42,105 nucleotides of DNA from assembly GCA_018883715.1 (NCBI GenBank), contig JAHLFP010000069.1, positions 1-42,105 on the forward strand, given 5' to 3'. The notes beneath the pieces were generated by a model. The model was not told where the DNA came from and did no database searches. It worked only from the letters and a program-made list of their open reading frames with translations. Source of the stretch: Candidatus Allofournierella pullistercoris (GTDB lineage Bacteria; Bacillota; Clostridia; Oscillospirales; Ruminococcaceae). Below, in pieces: positions 23,446 through 33,144 of the stretch. The position numbers and the translations under genes are program-made. How positions within the stretch are numbered: position 1 is the stretch's first letter; each line of letters starts with the position of its first letter.

Positions 23446-23499
23446 GGATGCCAAACGGCAGGACGGAATAGAAAAAGAAAAGGAGAAGGAGAAGCAGCA

Positions 23500-24099
23500 A
23501 TGAATACTACCATCGAAATTCTCAAGGAATGTCAGGCTTTTTTGGAAGGTCATTTTCTGTTGAGCAGTGGACGTCACTCCAGTGCGTACTGCCAGATGGC
23601 CTACCTTCAGCAGTATCCTGAGCAGTGCGCCAAGGTGATGGAGCAGATTGCCCAGAAGGTGCGGGAGCAGGGCATTGAGGTGGACGTGATTGTTGGCCCT
23701 GCCATGGGCGGCATTGTATACGCTTACGAGCTGGGCCGCCAGCTGGGCAAGCGTGCCATCTTCACCGAGCGGGTGGACAATGTGATGACCCTGAAACGGT
23801 TCTCCATCCAGCCGGGCGAGAAGTGCATCATTGCAGAGGACGTGGTAACCACTGGTATTTCCAGCCTGGAAACCAAGCGTGTGATTGAAGAAGCTGGCGG
23901 CGAGTGCCTGGGTATTGTCTGCGTGGTGGACCGCACCAAGGCGGAAGCACCCAGCCCCATTCCCATCCTGGCAAGCGGCGCAAAGCTGGACCTGCCTAAC
24001 TATCTGCCGGAGGAATGCCCCATCTGCAAGGAGGGCAAACTGCCCCTGGTTCATCTGGGCAGCCGCAAGATGAAAGAGGAAGCAAAGCAAACCCTGTAA
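23500..24099 (+). CDS. pyrE: Orotate phosphoribosyltransferase
   Basis: PRPP motif CIIAEDVVTTGIS; GPAMGGIVYAYELGRQLG. Confidence 0.95.
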   Translation: MNTTIEILKECQAFLEGHFLLSSGRHSSAYCQMAYLQQYPEQCAKVMEQIAQKVREQGIEVDVIVGPAMGGIVYAYELGRQLGKRAIFTERVDNVMTLKRFSIQPGEKCIIAEDVVTTGISSLETKRVIEEAGGECLGIVCVVDRTKAEAPSPIPILASGAKLDLPNYLPEECPICKEGKLPLVHLGSRKMKEEAKQTL

Positions 24100-24138
24100 C
24101 CGCAGACTGAATGTATCGAGAACGAGAGGAAGATCCCA

Positions 24139-25230
24139 TTGAAAACGTTTTTGGTTTTAGCAAATGGCACCGTGCTGGAAGGTCAGCATTTCGGCGCAAC
24201 GGGCACCCGTGTGGGCGAGGTTGTGTTTAACACCGGAATGGTGGGCTATGAAGAGACCCTCACCGACCCCAGCTATTACGGTCAGATTATCACCCAAAGC
24301 TACCCGCTGGTGGGCAACTATGGCATCAATGGTGAGGACGCAGAGTCCGACCGAATCTGGGCTTTTGGGTACATTGTGCGGGAACTGTGCGACGCACCCA
24401 GCAACTTCCGTTGCAAAAAGACGCTGGATGCCTATCTGAAAGAGCAGGGAATCATTGGTCTTGCAGGGGTGGATACCCGCAGTCTGGTTCGTCTGCTTCG
24501 GGAAAGCGGCGTCATGAATGGCGCTTTGACCACCGAGTACGAAACTGCCGAAGAGGCGCTGGAAGATGCAGAGCTGATGGAGCGTATCCGCAACTACACC
24601 GTGACCAAAGCGGTGGAGAGTGTCACCTGTGAAAAGCCGGTGGTGCACCAGGAGGACGGACAGTATCATGTGGCGCTGTTCGACTTTGGCAGCAAGTACA
24701 ACATCCTGCGCAGTCTGGTAAAGCGGGACTGCAAGGTGACTGTGGTGCCCGCCACCACCACCGCCGCCCAGCTGAAAGAGATGCATCTGGATGGCATCAT
24801 GCTGTCCAACGGCCCCGGCGACCCGGCGGAAAATGTGGAGATTATCGAAAACCTGAAAGAGATTGCAGCTCTGGGCTTGCCGATTTTTGGTATCTGTCTG
24901 GGTCATCAGCTGATGGCACTGGCACAGGGCGCCACCACTGAAAAGCTGAAATACGGTCATCGTGGTGTGAACCAGCCTGTTACCGACCTTGCCCACGGAC
25001 GCACCTATATCACCAGCCAGAACCATGGCTATGCGGTGGTGGGTGACAGCCTGGATGCCAGCGTGGGAGAGGTAAGCCATGTGAATGCAAATGACAACAC
25101 GGTGGAGGGCATCCGGTACAAGCATATGCCTTGCTTTACTGTGCAGTTCCACCCCGAAGCTTGTGGCGGTCCTAAGGATACCGACTACCTGTTTGATGAA
25201 TTTGTGGATATGATGAAGGGAGAGCGGTAA
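24139..25230 (+). CDS. carA: Carbamoyl-phosphate synthase small subunit
   Basis: Glutaminase motif GICLGHQLMALA and C-terminal FHPEACGGPKDT; TTG start. Confidence 0.97.
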   Translation: MKTFLVLANGTVLEGQHFGATGTRVGEVVFNTGMVGYEETLTDPSYYGQIITQSYPLVGNYGINGEDAESDRIWAFGYIVRELCDAPSNFRCKKTLDAYLKEQGIIGLAGVDTRSLVRLLRESGVMNGALTTEYETAEEALEDAELMERIRNYTVTKAVESVTCEKPVVHQEDGQYHVALFDFGSKYNILRSLVKRDCKVTVVPATTTAAQLKEMHLDGIMLSNGPGDPAENVEIIENLKEIAALGLPIFGICLGHQLMALAQGATTEKLKYGHRGVNQPVTDLAHGRTYITSQNHGYAVVGDSLDASVGEVSHVNANDNTVEGIRYKHMPCFTVQFHPEACGGPKDTDYLFDEFVDMMKGER

Positions 25231-25233
25231 GCC

Positions 25234-28200
25234 ATGCCGAAGGATACAAGCATTAAAAAAGTTCTGGTGATTGGCTCTGGCCCGATTATCATCGGTCAGG
25301 CCGCTGAGTTTGACTATTCCGGTACACAGGCCTGCCGTGCCTTGAAGGCAGAGGGCATTGAGGTGGTGCTGGTGAACTCCAACCCTGCCACCATCATGAC
25401 CGACCCCAACATTGCGGACCGGGTGTATGTGGAGCCCATGACCCCGGAGGTCATCAAACGCATCATCCAGAAAGAAAAGCCGGACTCCATCCTGCCTAAC
25501 CTGGGTGGTCAGACTGGCCTGAACATGGCAATGAGCTTGGCACGAGAAGGCTTTTTGGAACAGGAGGGGGTGCGACTGCTGGGCTGTAAGCCGGACACCA
25601 TCGACCGTGCTGAGGATCGCCAGCTGTTTAAGGACACCATGGAAAAGCTGGGCGAGCCTTGCATCCCCAGCAAGGTGGTGGAAAATCTGGACGATGCACT
25701 GGCATTTGCCGAGGAAATCGGCTATCCGGTGATTGTGCGTCCCGCCTTTACCATGGGTGGCACCGGCGGCGGTATCTGTGCAGATGTGGCACAGCTGCGA
25801 GAGATTGGAACCAACGGTCTGCGCTTGTCCCCCATCCATCAGGTGTTGATTGAAAAGTGCATCGCAGGCTGGAAAGAAATCGAGTACGAAGTGATGCGGG
25901 ACAGCAAAGGCAATGTAATCACCGTCTGCAACATGGAAAACTTTGACCCGGTGGGCGTACATACCGGTGACTCCATTGTAGTTGCTCCCAGCCAGACCTT
26001 GACCGACAAGGAATACCAGATGCTCCGCTCCAGCGCATTGCGTATCATCAGCGAGCTGGGCATTGAGGGCGGCTGTAACTGTCAGTTTGCCCTGAACCCG
26101 GACAGCTTTGAGTATGCGGTCATCGAGGTAAACCCCCGTGTAAGCCGTTCCTCTGCCCTGGCTTCCAAGGCAACCGGTTATCCCATTGCCAAGGTGGCAA
26201 CCAAGATTGCCATTGGTTACAGCCTGGATGAAATCACCAACGATATTACCGGACAGACCTGCGCCTGTTTTGAGCCTGCTCTGGACTACTGTGTGGTAAA
26301 GTTCCCCAAATGGCCCTTTGACAAGTTTGTATATGCCAAAAAGGATTTGGGCACCCAGATGATGGCCACCGGTGAGGTGATGGCCATTGGTCAGAGCTTT
26401 GAGGAAGCACTGATGAAGGCGGTTCGCTCCATCGAGCTGGGGCTGGATACCATGAACCTGCCCGCCTTGGCGGAATGCACCGATGAGGAAATCCATGCAA
26501 AACTGCATGTTTGTGATTCCGAGCGTAGCTTTGTGGTGTACGAGGCCATCAAGCGGGGCATTGCGCTGGAGGAGATTCATCGCATTACCCGTATTGACCT
26601 GTGGTTCTTGCACAAGATGGAAAAACTGGCACAAACCCAGCACCGTCTGGCGACAGAAGAGCCGAATATGGAGCTGTACAAGCTGGCAAAGCGGCAGGGC
26701 TTCACCGACAAGGCCATCGAGCGTCTGAGCGGTATGCCGGTTCCTGCACGTCTGCGGGCTGGCTTTAAGATGGTAGACACCTGTGCGGCAGAATTTTCCG
26801 CCCGTACCCCCTATTTCTACTCCAGCTTTGACGAGGAAAACGAGGCGGAGCAGTTCATCGCCGGGAAGAACAGCGATAAAAAGAAGGTGCTGGTCTTTGG
26901 CTCTGGCCCCATCCGCATTGGACAGGGCATCGAGTTTGACTATTGCAGTGTACACTGTGTCTGGACCCTGAAAAACTTTGGCTATGAGGCAATCATCGCC
27001 AACAACAACCCGGAAACTGTTTCCACCGACTTTGATACCGGCGACCGTCTGTATTTTGACCCCCTGGACCCGGAGAGCGTGGAGAACATTCTGGAAACCG
27101 AGAAGCCCTGGGCCTGTGTGGTGCAGTTTGGTGGACAGACTGCCATCAAGCTGACCAAGCACCTGACCAAGCTGGGGGTTCGGATGCTGGGTACTCCTGC
27201 GGATGCCATCGACGAGGCAGAGGACCGAGAGCGTTTCGATGCTCTGCTGGAGCGTTGCGGCATTCCCCGTCCCAAGGGATACACCGTCCTGACCACCGAG
27301 CAGGCTTTGGAAGCTGGCAGTGAACTGGGCTATCCGGTACTGCTGCGTCCCAGCTATGTGCTGGGCGGACAGAACATGATTATCGCCTACGGCCCGGAAG
27401 ACGTGGTGGAGTACATGAAGGTTATCGCTGAGAACACCGACATGGAAAACCCGGTTCTGGTGGACAAGTACCTGATGGGTACCGAATGCGAAGTGGACGC
27501 CATCTGCGACGGGGAGGACTTCCTGATTCCTGGCATGATGGAACATGTGGAGCGTGCGGGTATCCACTCCGGCGACTCCATCAGTGTGTACCCCACCCGC
27601 ACCTTGTCTCCCCGTATCAAGCAGATGCTGGTGGAATACACCGGACGTCTGGCGCGGGAACTGAAGGTCGTGGGTCTTGTGAACATCCAGTATGTGGTGT
27701 ACAACAACCAGGTGTATGTCATCGAGGTAAACCCCCGTTCCAGCCGAACCGTGCCTTACATCAGCAAGGTGACCGGCGTTCCCATGGTGGAGCTGGCAGT
27801 GCGCTGTATGCTGGGCGAAAAGCTGAAAGATATGGAGTGGGGCACTGGTCTGCGTCCGGATGCGCCTTATGTGGCGGTTAAAGTTCCGGTGTTCAGTTTT
27901 GAAAAGCTGCACGGCGTAGATACCCAGCTTGGCCCTGAGATGAAGAGCACCGGTGAGGTGCTGGGTATCGCCCGTACCTTCAGCGAGGCACTTCTGAAAG
28001 GTCTTGTGGGAGCAGGATATAAATTTAAGGCTCCCCGTCCCGGAAGCTGCTGCCTGATTACCGTGAAGAATGCAGATAAGCTGGAGATTCTGGATACTGC
28101 ATGGCAGCTGAAGTCCATGGGCTACAAGCTGTATGGTACCAGCGGAACCGCCAAGGTGCTGAACAGCAACATGATTGCTTGCAATACCGTTCGTCGTATC

Positions 28201-28437
28201 AGCGAGGAAGAACCCAACCTGCTGAACCTGTTGGAAAGCGGTCTGGTGGATTATGTGATTTCCACCTCGGACAAGGGCCGTGACCCGGAGCTGGACAGCG
28301 TGCGTCTGCGCCGGAAGGCAGTGGAACTGAGTGTGCCCTGCCTGACCTCCATCGACACCGCCAAGGTGCTGGTGGAAACCCTGCGCAGTGGTGCAAATAT
28401 GGATGATGTGGAACTGATTGATATTTCCACCCTGTAA
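25234..28437 (+). CDS. carB: Carbamoyl-phosphate synthase large subunit
   Basis: 1067 aa, duplicated ATP-grasp halves (VLVIGSGPIIIGQAAEFDYSG / VLVFGSGPIRIGQGIEFDY). Confidence 0.98.
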   Translation: MPKDTSIKKVLVIGSGPIIIGQAAEFDYSGTQACRALKAEGIEVVLVNSNPATIMTDPNIADRVYVEPMTPEVIKRIIQKEKPDSILPNLGGQTGLNMAMSLAREGFLEQEGVRLLGCKPDTIDRAEDRQLFKDTMEKLGEPCIPSKVVENLDDALAFAEEIGYPVIVRPAFTMGGTGGGICADVAQLREIGTNGLRLSPIHQVLIEKCIAGWKEIEYEVMRDSKGNVITVCNMENFDPVGVHTGDSIVVAPSQTLTDKEYQMLRSSALRIISELGIEGGCNCQFALNPDSFEYAVIEVNPRVSRSSALASKATGYPIAKVATKIAIGYSLDEITNDITGQTCACFEPALDYCVVKFPKWPFDKFVYAKKDLGTQMMATGEVMAIGQSFEEALMKAVRSIELGLDTMNLPALAECTDEEIHAKLHVCDSERSFVVYEAIKRGIALEEIHRITRIDLWFLHKMEKLAQTQHRLATEEPNMELYKLAKRQGFTDKAIERLSGMPVPARLRAGFKMVDTCAAEFSARTPYFYSSFDEENEAEQFIAGKNSDKKKVLVFGSGPIRIGQGIEFDYCSVHCVWTLKNFGYEAIIANNNPETVSTDFDTGDRLYFDPLDPESVENILETEKPWACVVQFGGQTAIKLTKHLTKLGVRMLGTPADAIDEAEDRERFDALLERCGIPRPKGYTVLTTEQALEAGSELGYPVLLRPSYVLGGQNMIIAYGPEDVVEYMKVIAENTDMENPVLVDKYLMGTECEVDAICDGEDFLIPGMMEHVERAGIHSGDSISVYPTRTLSPRIKQMLVEYTGRLARELKVVGLVNIQYVVYNNQVYVIEVNPRSSRTVPYISKVTGVPMVELAVRCMLGEKLKDMEWGTGLRPDAPYVAVKVPVFSFEKLHGVDTQLGPEMKSTGEVLGIARTFSEALLKGLVGAGYKFKAPRPGSCCLITVKNADKLEILDTAWQLKSMGYKLYGTSGTAKVLNSNMIACNTVRRISEEEPNLLNLLESGLVDYVISTSDKGRDPELDSVRLRRKAVELSVPCLTSIDTAKVLVETLRSGANMDDVELIDISTL

Positions 28438-28442
28438 AAAAG

Positions 28443-28475
28443 ATGCCTTGCCCCTTGCTGGGGCAGGGCATTTTT
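28443..28475 (+). terminator. Intrinsic terminator after carB
   Basis: ATGCCTTGCCCC-TTGCT-GGGGCAGGGCAT then TTTTG. Confidence 0.88.
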
Positions 28476-28832
28476 GTTTGTGGGGCAAGGTGGGAAAAGC
28501 GGGAAGCTGGAACGGGAAACGGGTGTGAATCAGGGGGCAGGATGGGGAGTGTGCAGGATGGAAAGGGCGCATAGGTAGCAAGGCCAGAAGAAGGCGGGTG
28601 AAAGAGGCGGAGAAAAAGGGGGAACGGGTACTGTTTGGCAAGCGGGATTCTGCGTGAATGCACTCTGGCTGGGGTAAGCCGGGCGGGGCGGTTGGAATTG
28701 CTGGAGAGGGGCAGAAAAGTTCCGGCTGGGGGTGTACTATTCAGCGTGGGGGCATCCATGGTATAATACGAAAAAGGTTCTTTTTTGACAGAATAAACAG
28801 CCAGCGAGCTGTATAAAAGGGAGATAGCAACC

Positions 28833-30011
28833 ATGTTTTATAAGGATTTACAGATAAGCCCGGAGTTACAGCGGGCGATTGCACAGATGGGCTTTGTGGA
28901 GATGACCGAGGTGCAATACAAAGCCATCCCCCTGATGATGGCCGGTAAGGATGTGACCGCAAAAGCACCCACCGGAACCGGAAAAACCTGCGCCTTTGGT
29001 GTGCCCCTTTTGGAGCGCATCAACAAGGAAAGAAAGGCAGTACAGGCGGTTGTATTGGCACCTACACGGGAACTGGCCCAGCAGATTGCGGAGCAGTTGC
29101 GCCAGCTTGCCCAGTTTATGCCCCAGGTGACGGTGGCTTGTTTGTATGGCGGCGCACCCATTCATCGACAGGCAGAACGGCTGAAAAAGGGTTGCCAGAT
29201 TGTGGTGGCAACCCCAGGGCGGTTGCTGGATCACCTGAAACACAAGAATTTGGATGTATCTCAGGTGGTAACTGTGGTACTGGATGAGGCGGACGAGATG
29301 CTGGGTATGGGCTTTTACAAGGATGTGCGCCATCTGATTGATTTGATGAAGAATCGGAAGAATCTGTGCATGTTCAGCGCCACCATCAGCCGGGAAGTGA
29401 TGGATATTGGCTGGCTGTACCAGCGGGATGCGGAGGAAATCAGCGTCCAGCCCATCCAGCAGAGCCGGCCCAAAATCAAGCAGTATACCCTGCAAACCAC
29501 CGCCCGAAATAAACTGGCGGATGTGGCACAGATTATCCTGTCCGGGGACTTTAAGTGTGTGATGGTGTTCTGTAACACCAAATTTACCACCGGGGTTCTG
29601 GCAAACCAGCTGGCAAGACTGCATTTTCAGGTGGATTGCTTGCATGGGGATTTGTCCCAGGGCGACCGCAACCAGATTATGAAGCGACTGCGCCAGGGGG
29701 AAATTCGGGTGTTGGTGGCCACCGACATCGCCGCACGGGGCATTGACGTGGACGATGTGGATGCGGTGATTAACTATGATGTGCCCACCAGCAACGAGCA
29801 TTACACCCATCGCATTGGGCGGACAGGACGTGCAGGTAGAGAGGGCGTTTCCTATCTGCTGTACACATCGGAGGAAACCCGGCGGGTGGAAGAGCTGCTG
29901 CGCTTGACCCGCAGTGAGGCGATTCCTGTCACCTGGGATGAGAGCCATACCCAGCTTATGGAACAGAAAAAAGAACAGAAAGATAAGTTCCAGGTTCGCA
30001 GTTATTTTTAA
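28833..30011 (+). CDS. DEAD-box ATP-dependent RNA helicase
   Basis: PTGTGKT, PTRELAQQ, DEADEML, SAT, HRIGRTGRAG motifs. Confidence 0.96.
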   Translation: MFYKDLQISPELQRAIAQMGFVEMTEVQYKAIPLMMAGKDVTAKAPTGTGKTCAFGVPLLERINKERKAVQAVVLAPTRELAQQIAEQLRQLAQFMPQVTVACLYGGAPIHRQAERLKKGCQIVVATPGRLLDHLKHKNLDVSQVVTVVLDEADEMLGMGFYKDVRHLIDLMKNRKNLCMFSATISREVMDIGWLYQRDAEEISVQPIQQSRPKIKQYTLQTTARNKLADVAQIILSGDFKCVMVFCNTKFTTGVLANQLARLHFQVDCLHGDLSQGDRNQIMKRLRQGEIRVLVATDIAARGIDVDDVDAVINYDVPTSNEHYTHRIGRTGRAGREGVSYLLYTSEETRRVEELLRLTRSEAIPVTWDESHTQLMEQKKEQKDKFQVRSYF

Positions 30012-30122
30012 CGGATGCTGGATGTTGAAAACCTGAAAAAGTATGTCTTTTGCAGTGCGAAAAATTTGTATAATCGTCCGCAAAACGATTGTACAAAGTA
30101 TGACTTTTGATGGGGATAAAAT

Positions 30123-30165
30123 GCCTATAAACTGGCTTTACAAGCCGGTTTATAGGCGTTTTTTA
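30123..30165 (+). terminator. Intrinsic terminator after the helicase gene
   Basis: GCCTATAAACTGGCTT-TAC-AAGCCGGTTTATAGGC-GTTTTTT. Confidence 0.9.
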
Positions 30166-30356
30166 TTGTGTGAGATGAACAAAAAGGATTGTGCAAATCT
30201 TTTTGTCTGTGCACGATGTTGACAAAGATGAAAAAAACGGTTGCAATGTGGGGAATGGGCCGTTACAATGGGAGCATATTCGAGGCGGAAAGGGACTTGC
30301 CCCCTTGCCGCCGATTATACACTCGAGCCATCAACAACGAGGAGGAGTTTTTCAAC

Positions 30357-31523
30357 ATGAAGAAAGTTCTGAGTGCAGTTTTAGCTGCGACACTGGCACT
30401 GAGCCTGGCTGCTTGCGGTGGCAACACCACTGGTAATTCCGCATCTTCCACCCCTGCAAGCCCAAGCGCCGCCACCACTACCGGAGCAGGTATCCCCAAA
30501 GAGGAACTAAAAATCGGCGTGGTTCATCTGTCCGATCCGGCAGAGGGTACAGGTTACAGCTACACCCATGAGCTGGGCATTCAGGGCATGATGAAAAATC
30601 TGAATCTGGACGAGAACCAGCTTGTGGAGAAAATCAATATTGATGACACCGATGCGGCTGCTGTGGAAAATGCCATGACCGAGCTGCTGGAGGAAGGTTG
30701 TAACATTATCTTCGCCACCAGTTGGGGCTATATGGACACCGCCGAAGCATTGGCAGAAGAGTACCCGGATGTAATCTTCAGCCATGCCACCGGAAACAAG
30801 TCCAACGGTGTGAACTTCAACAACTATTTTGGCCGCATCTATCAGGCTCGTTACCTGAGCGGTATCGCTGCCGGCTTGAAAACCGAAAGCAACAAGATTG
30901 GTTACGTGGCTGCCATGGGTAAGGAAAATGGCGAGGTAACCAGCGGCATCAATGCCTTTGCTATGGGTGTTGCCAGCGTAAACCCGGATGCAGAGGTATA
31001 TGTAAAAGTGACCAACAGCTGGTTTGACCCGGAAGGCGAGCGGCAGGCCGCAGACGCCCTGCTGGCTTCTGGTTGTGACGTGCTGGCACAGCATGTGGAC
31101 ACCGTTGGTCCTCAGCTGGCAGCAGAACAGGCCGGTGCATATGCAATCGGCTATAACAGCGATATGGCTTTGAATGCCCCCAATGCCACCCTGGTGAGCG
31201 TTATGTGGGACTGGAGCGTGTACTATACCAAGGCAGTTCAGAATGTGATGGATGGAACTTGGGTAGCAGGCGAGAAGATTGAAAACTACTATGGCGATAT
31301 GGCAGACGGCCTTGTAAAGCTGAGTGACCTGAATGAGCCTTTGGTGGCTGAGGGCACTGCGGAAAAGATTGAGGAAGTGCAGGCCAAAATCATCTCCGGC
31401 GAGTGGGATGTATTTGACGGCAAGACCGAAATCATGGACAACGAGGGTCAGACTCATGTGCTGGATGGTGTGGACTATGGCACCTGCAACTGGTATGTAT
31501 CCAACGTGAAAGAGCAGGCTTAA
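30357..31523 (+). CDS. BMP-family nucleoside-binding lipoprotein
   Basis: MKKVLSAVLAATLALSLAACGG lipobox; BMP/PnrA-like domain (KIGVVHLSDPAEGTGYSYTHELGIQGM...); start moved to ATG at 30357. Confidence 0.9.
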   Translation: MKKVLSAVLAATLALSLAACGGNTTGNSASSTPASPSAATTTGAGIPKEELKIGVVHLSDPAEGTGYSYTHELGIQGMMKNLNLDENQLVEKINIDDTDAAAVENAMTELLEEGCNIIFATSWGYMDTAEALAEEYPDVIFSHATGNKSNGVNFNNYFGRIYQARYLSGIAAGLKTESNKIGYVAAMGKENGEVTSGINAFAMGVASVNPDAEVYVKVTNSWFDPEGERQAADALLASGCDVLAQHVDTVGPQLAAEQAGAYAIGYNSDMALNAPNATLVSVMWDWSVYYTKAVQNVMDGTWVAGEKIENYYGDMADGLVKLSDLNEPLVAEGTAEKIEEVQAKIISGEWDVFDGKTEIMDNEGQTHVLDGVDYGTCNWYVSNVKEQA

Positions 31524-31546
31524 GAATACCTTGGATAAAACTTCGG

Positions 31547-31580
31547 AAAAGGGCGGCCCCCGCTGGCTGCCCTTTTCTCT
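31547..31580 (+). terminator. Intra-operon hairpin/partial terminator
   Basis: AAAAGGGC...GCCCTTTTCTCTTTC between the binding-protein and ATPase genes. Confidence 0.6.
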
Positions 31581-31615
31581 TTCACTGGATGGAAAAGGAA
31601 ACAGGAGGGATATAG

Positions 31616-33142
31616 ATGGAACAGCAACAAAGCGCCATCCGATGCAGTGGAATCACCAAGACGTTTGGCAGTGTGGTGGCCAACGACGGCATCGAGCTGG
31701 AAGTGCGGTATGGTGAGATTCTGGCTTTGCTGGGCGAAAACGGAAGCGGTAAAACCACCTTGATGAATATGATAAGTGGCATCTACCACCCAGATGAGGG
31801 GCAGATTTACGTCGATGACACCCCGGTGTCCATTGCTTCCCCCATGGATGCTCAGAATCTGGGCATTGGAATGATTCACCAGCATTTTAAGCTGGTGGAG
31901 GTGTTCTCCGCCATGGAAAATATCGTGTTGGGAACCCCTGGCAAACTGCCCAGCAAACGTGAACTGCGGGCGCAGGTACGCCAGCTTTCTTTGGAGTATG
32001 GGCTGGAGATTGACCCGGAAAAGCCTGTTTACGAGATGAGCGTGTCCGAAAAACAGACGGTGGAAATTTTAAAGGTGCTGTACCGGGGTGCAAAAATCCT
32101 GATTTTGGACGAGCCTACAGCGGTACTTACCCCCCAGGAGACGGAAAAGCTCTTTGCAATCCTGCGCCAGATGCGTGCCCAGGGCTGTGCGGTTATCATC
32201 ATCACCCACAAGCTGGGCGAGGTGCTGTCCATCAGCGACCGTGTGACCATCCTACGCAAGGGACGGACCATTTCCACCGTGCAGACAAGCCAGATGGATG
32301 CGGCAAGCCTGACCGAGCAGATGGTGGGCCGTTCGGTGAGTTTGTCCATCCGCCGTCCTGAGCCTAAAAATGTCCAGACCATCTTGCAGGTGGTGGATTT
32401 GACGGTGCAGAAACCGGATGGCAGCATCGGGCTGGATGACGTGAGCTTTACCATCCGTTCCGGGGAGATTTTGGGCGTTGCTGGTATTGCAGGCAGTGGT
32501 CAGAAAGAACTGTGTGAAACCATTGCAGGCTTGCTTCCTGCCAAGGAAGGGGCGGTGCTGTACCACAAGGAAAATATCCTGAACAAGACACCGGAACAGA
32601 TTATTGACCTTGGAATTTCCATGAGTTTTGTGCCGGAGGACCGGCTGGGCATGGGTTTGGTTGCCAGCATGGGTATGACGGATAACATGCTTTTGAAAAG
32701 CTATCGCAATGGAAAAGGGCCTTTTGTCAACCGTGCCCCCGCCCGGGAACTTGCAAAAAAGCTGGTGGAGAAGCTGTCCATTGTAACCCCAGGGGTGGAA
32801 ACCCCGGTGCGGCTGATGAGTGGCGGCAACGTGCAGAAGGTGCTTTTGGGGCGGGAGATTGAATCCCAGCCCAACCTGCTGATTACCGCCTATCCCGTGC
32901 GAGGGCTGGACATTCACTCCAGCTATACCATCTACGACCTGCTGAACGAGCAAAAAGAAAAGGGTGTTGCGGTGGTGTTCATCGGGGAGGATTTGGATGT
33001 GCTGCTGGAACTGTGTGACCGGATTATGGTGCTGTGCCATGGCAAGGTGACCGGCATTGTGGATGCGGCAAGCACCACAAAGGAGCAGATTGGCCTGATG
33101 ATGACCGGAGAGATGAACCAGCAGGAAAAGGAGGAACAATAA
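31616..33142 (+). CDS. Nucleoside ABC transporter ATP-binding protein (YufO/NupA-like, two NBDs)
   Basis: Duplicated NBDs: GENGSGKTTLMNMISG, ILDEPTAVLTPQE; second NBD LMSGGNVQKVLLGRE. Confidence 0.92.
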   Translation: MEQQQSAIRCSGITKTFGSVVANDGIELEVRYGEILALLGENGSGKTTLMNMISGIYHPDEGQIYVDDTPVSIASPMDAQNLGIGMIHQHFKLVEVFSAMENIVLGTPGKLPSKRELRAQVRQLSLEYGLEIDPEKPVYEMSVSEKQTVEILKVLYRGAKILILDEPTAVLTPQETEKLFAILRQMRAQGCAVIIITHKLGEVLSISDRVTILRKGRTISTVQTSQMDAASLTEQMVGRSVSLSIRRPEPKNVQTILQVVDLTVQKPDGSIGLDDVSFTIRSGEILGVAGIAGSGQKELCETIAGLLPAKEGAVLYHKENILNKTPEQIIDLGISMSFVPEDRLGMGLVASMGMTDNMLLKSYRNGKGPFVNRAPARELAKKLVEKLSIVTPGVETPVRLMSGGNVQKVLLGREIESQPNLLITAYPVRGLDIHSSYTIYDLLNEQKEKGVAVVFIGEDLDVLLELCDRIMVLCHGKVTGIVDAASTTKEQIGLMMTGEMNQQEKEEQ

Positions 33143-33144
33143 CC

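Noticed and set aside
24157-28641. 1494-aa ORF on the - strand opposite carA/carB
   Set aside because: Its codons are exactly antiparallel to the carA/carB codons, so it stays open because TTA, CTA and TCA codons are rare there. Composition is His/Gln-rich with no recognisable domain.
28757-28810. TATAAT and TTGACA elements before the helicase gene as one promoter
   Set aside because: The elements are in the wrong order or spacing for a single sigma-A promoter; could not be assigned confidently.
32881-32915. Second NBD of the nucleoside ABC ATPase as a damaged Walker B (LLITAYPVRGLDI)
   Set aside because: Divergence of the second NBD is normal for this dual-NBD family, so not treated as a mutation.
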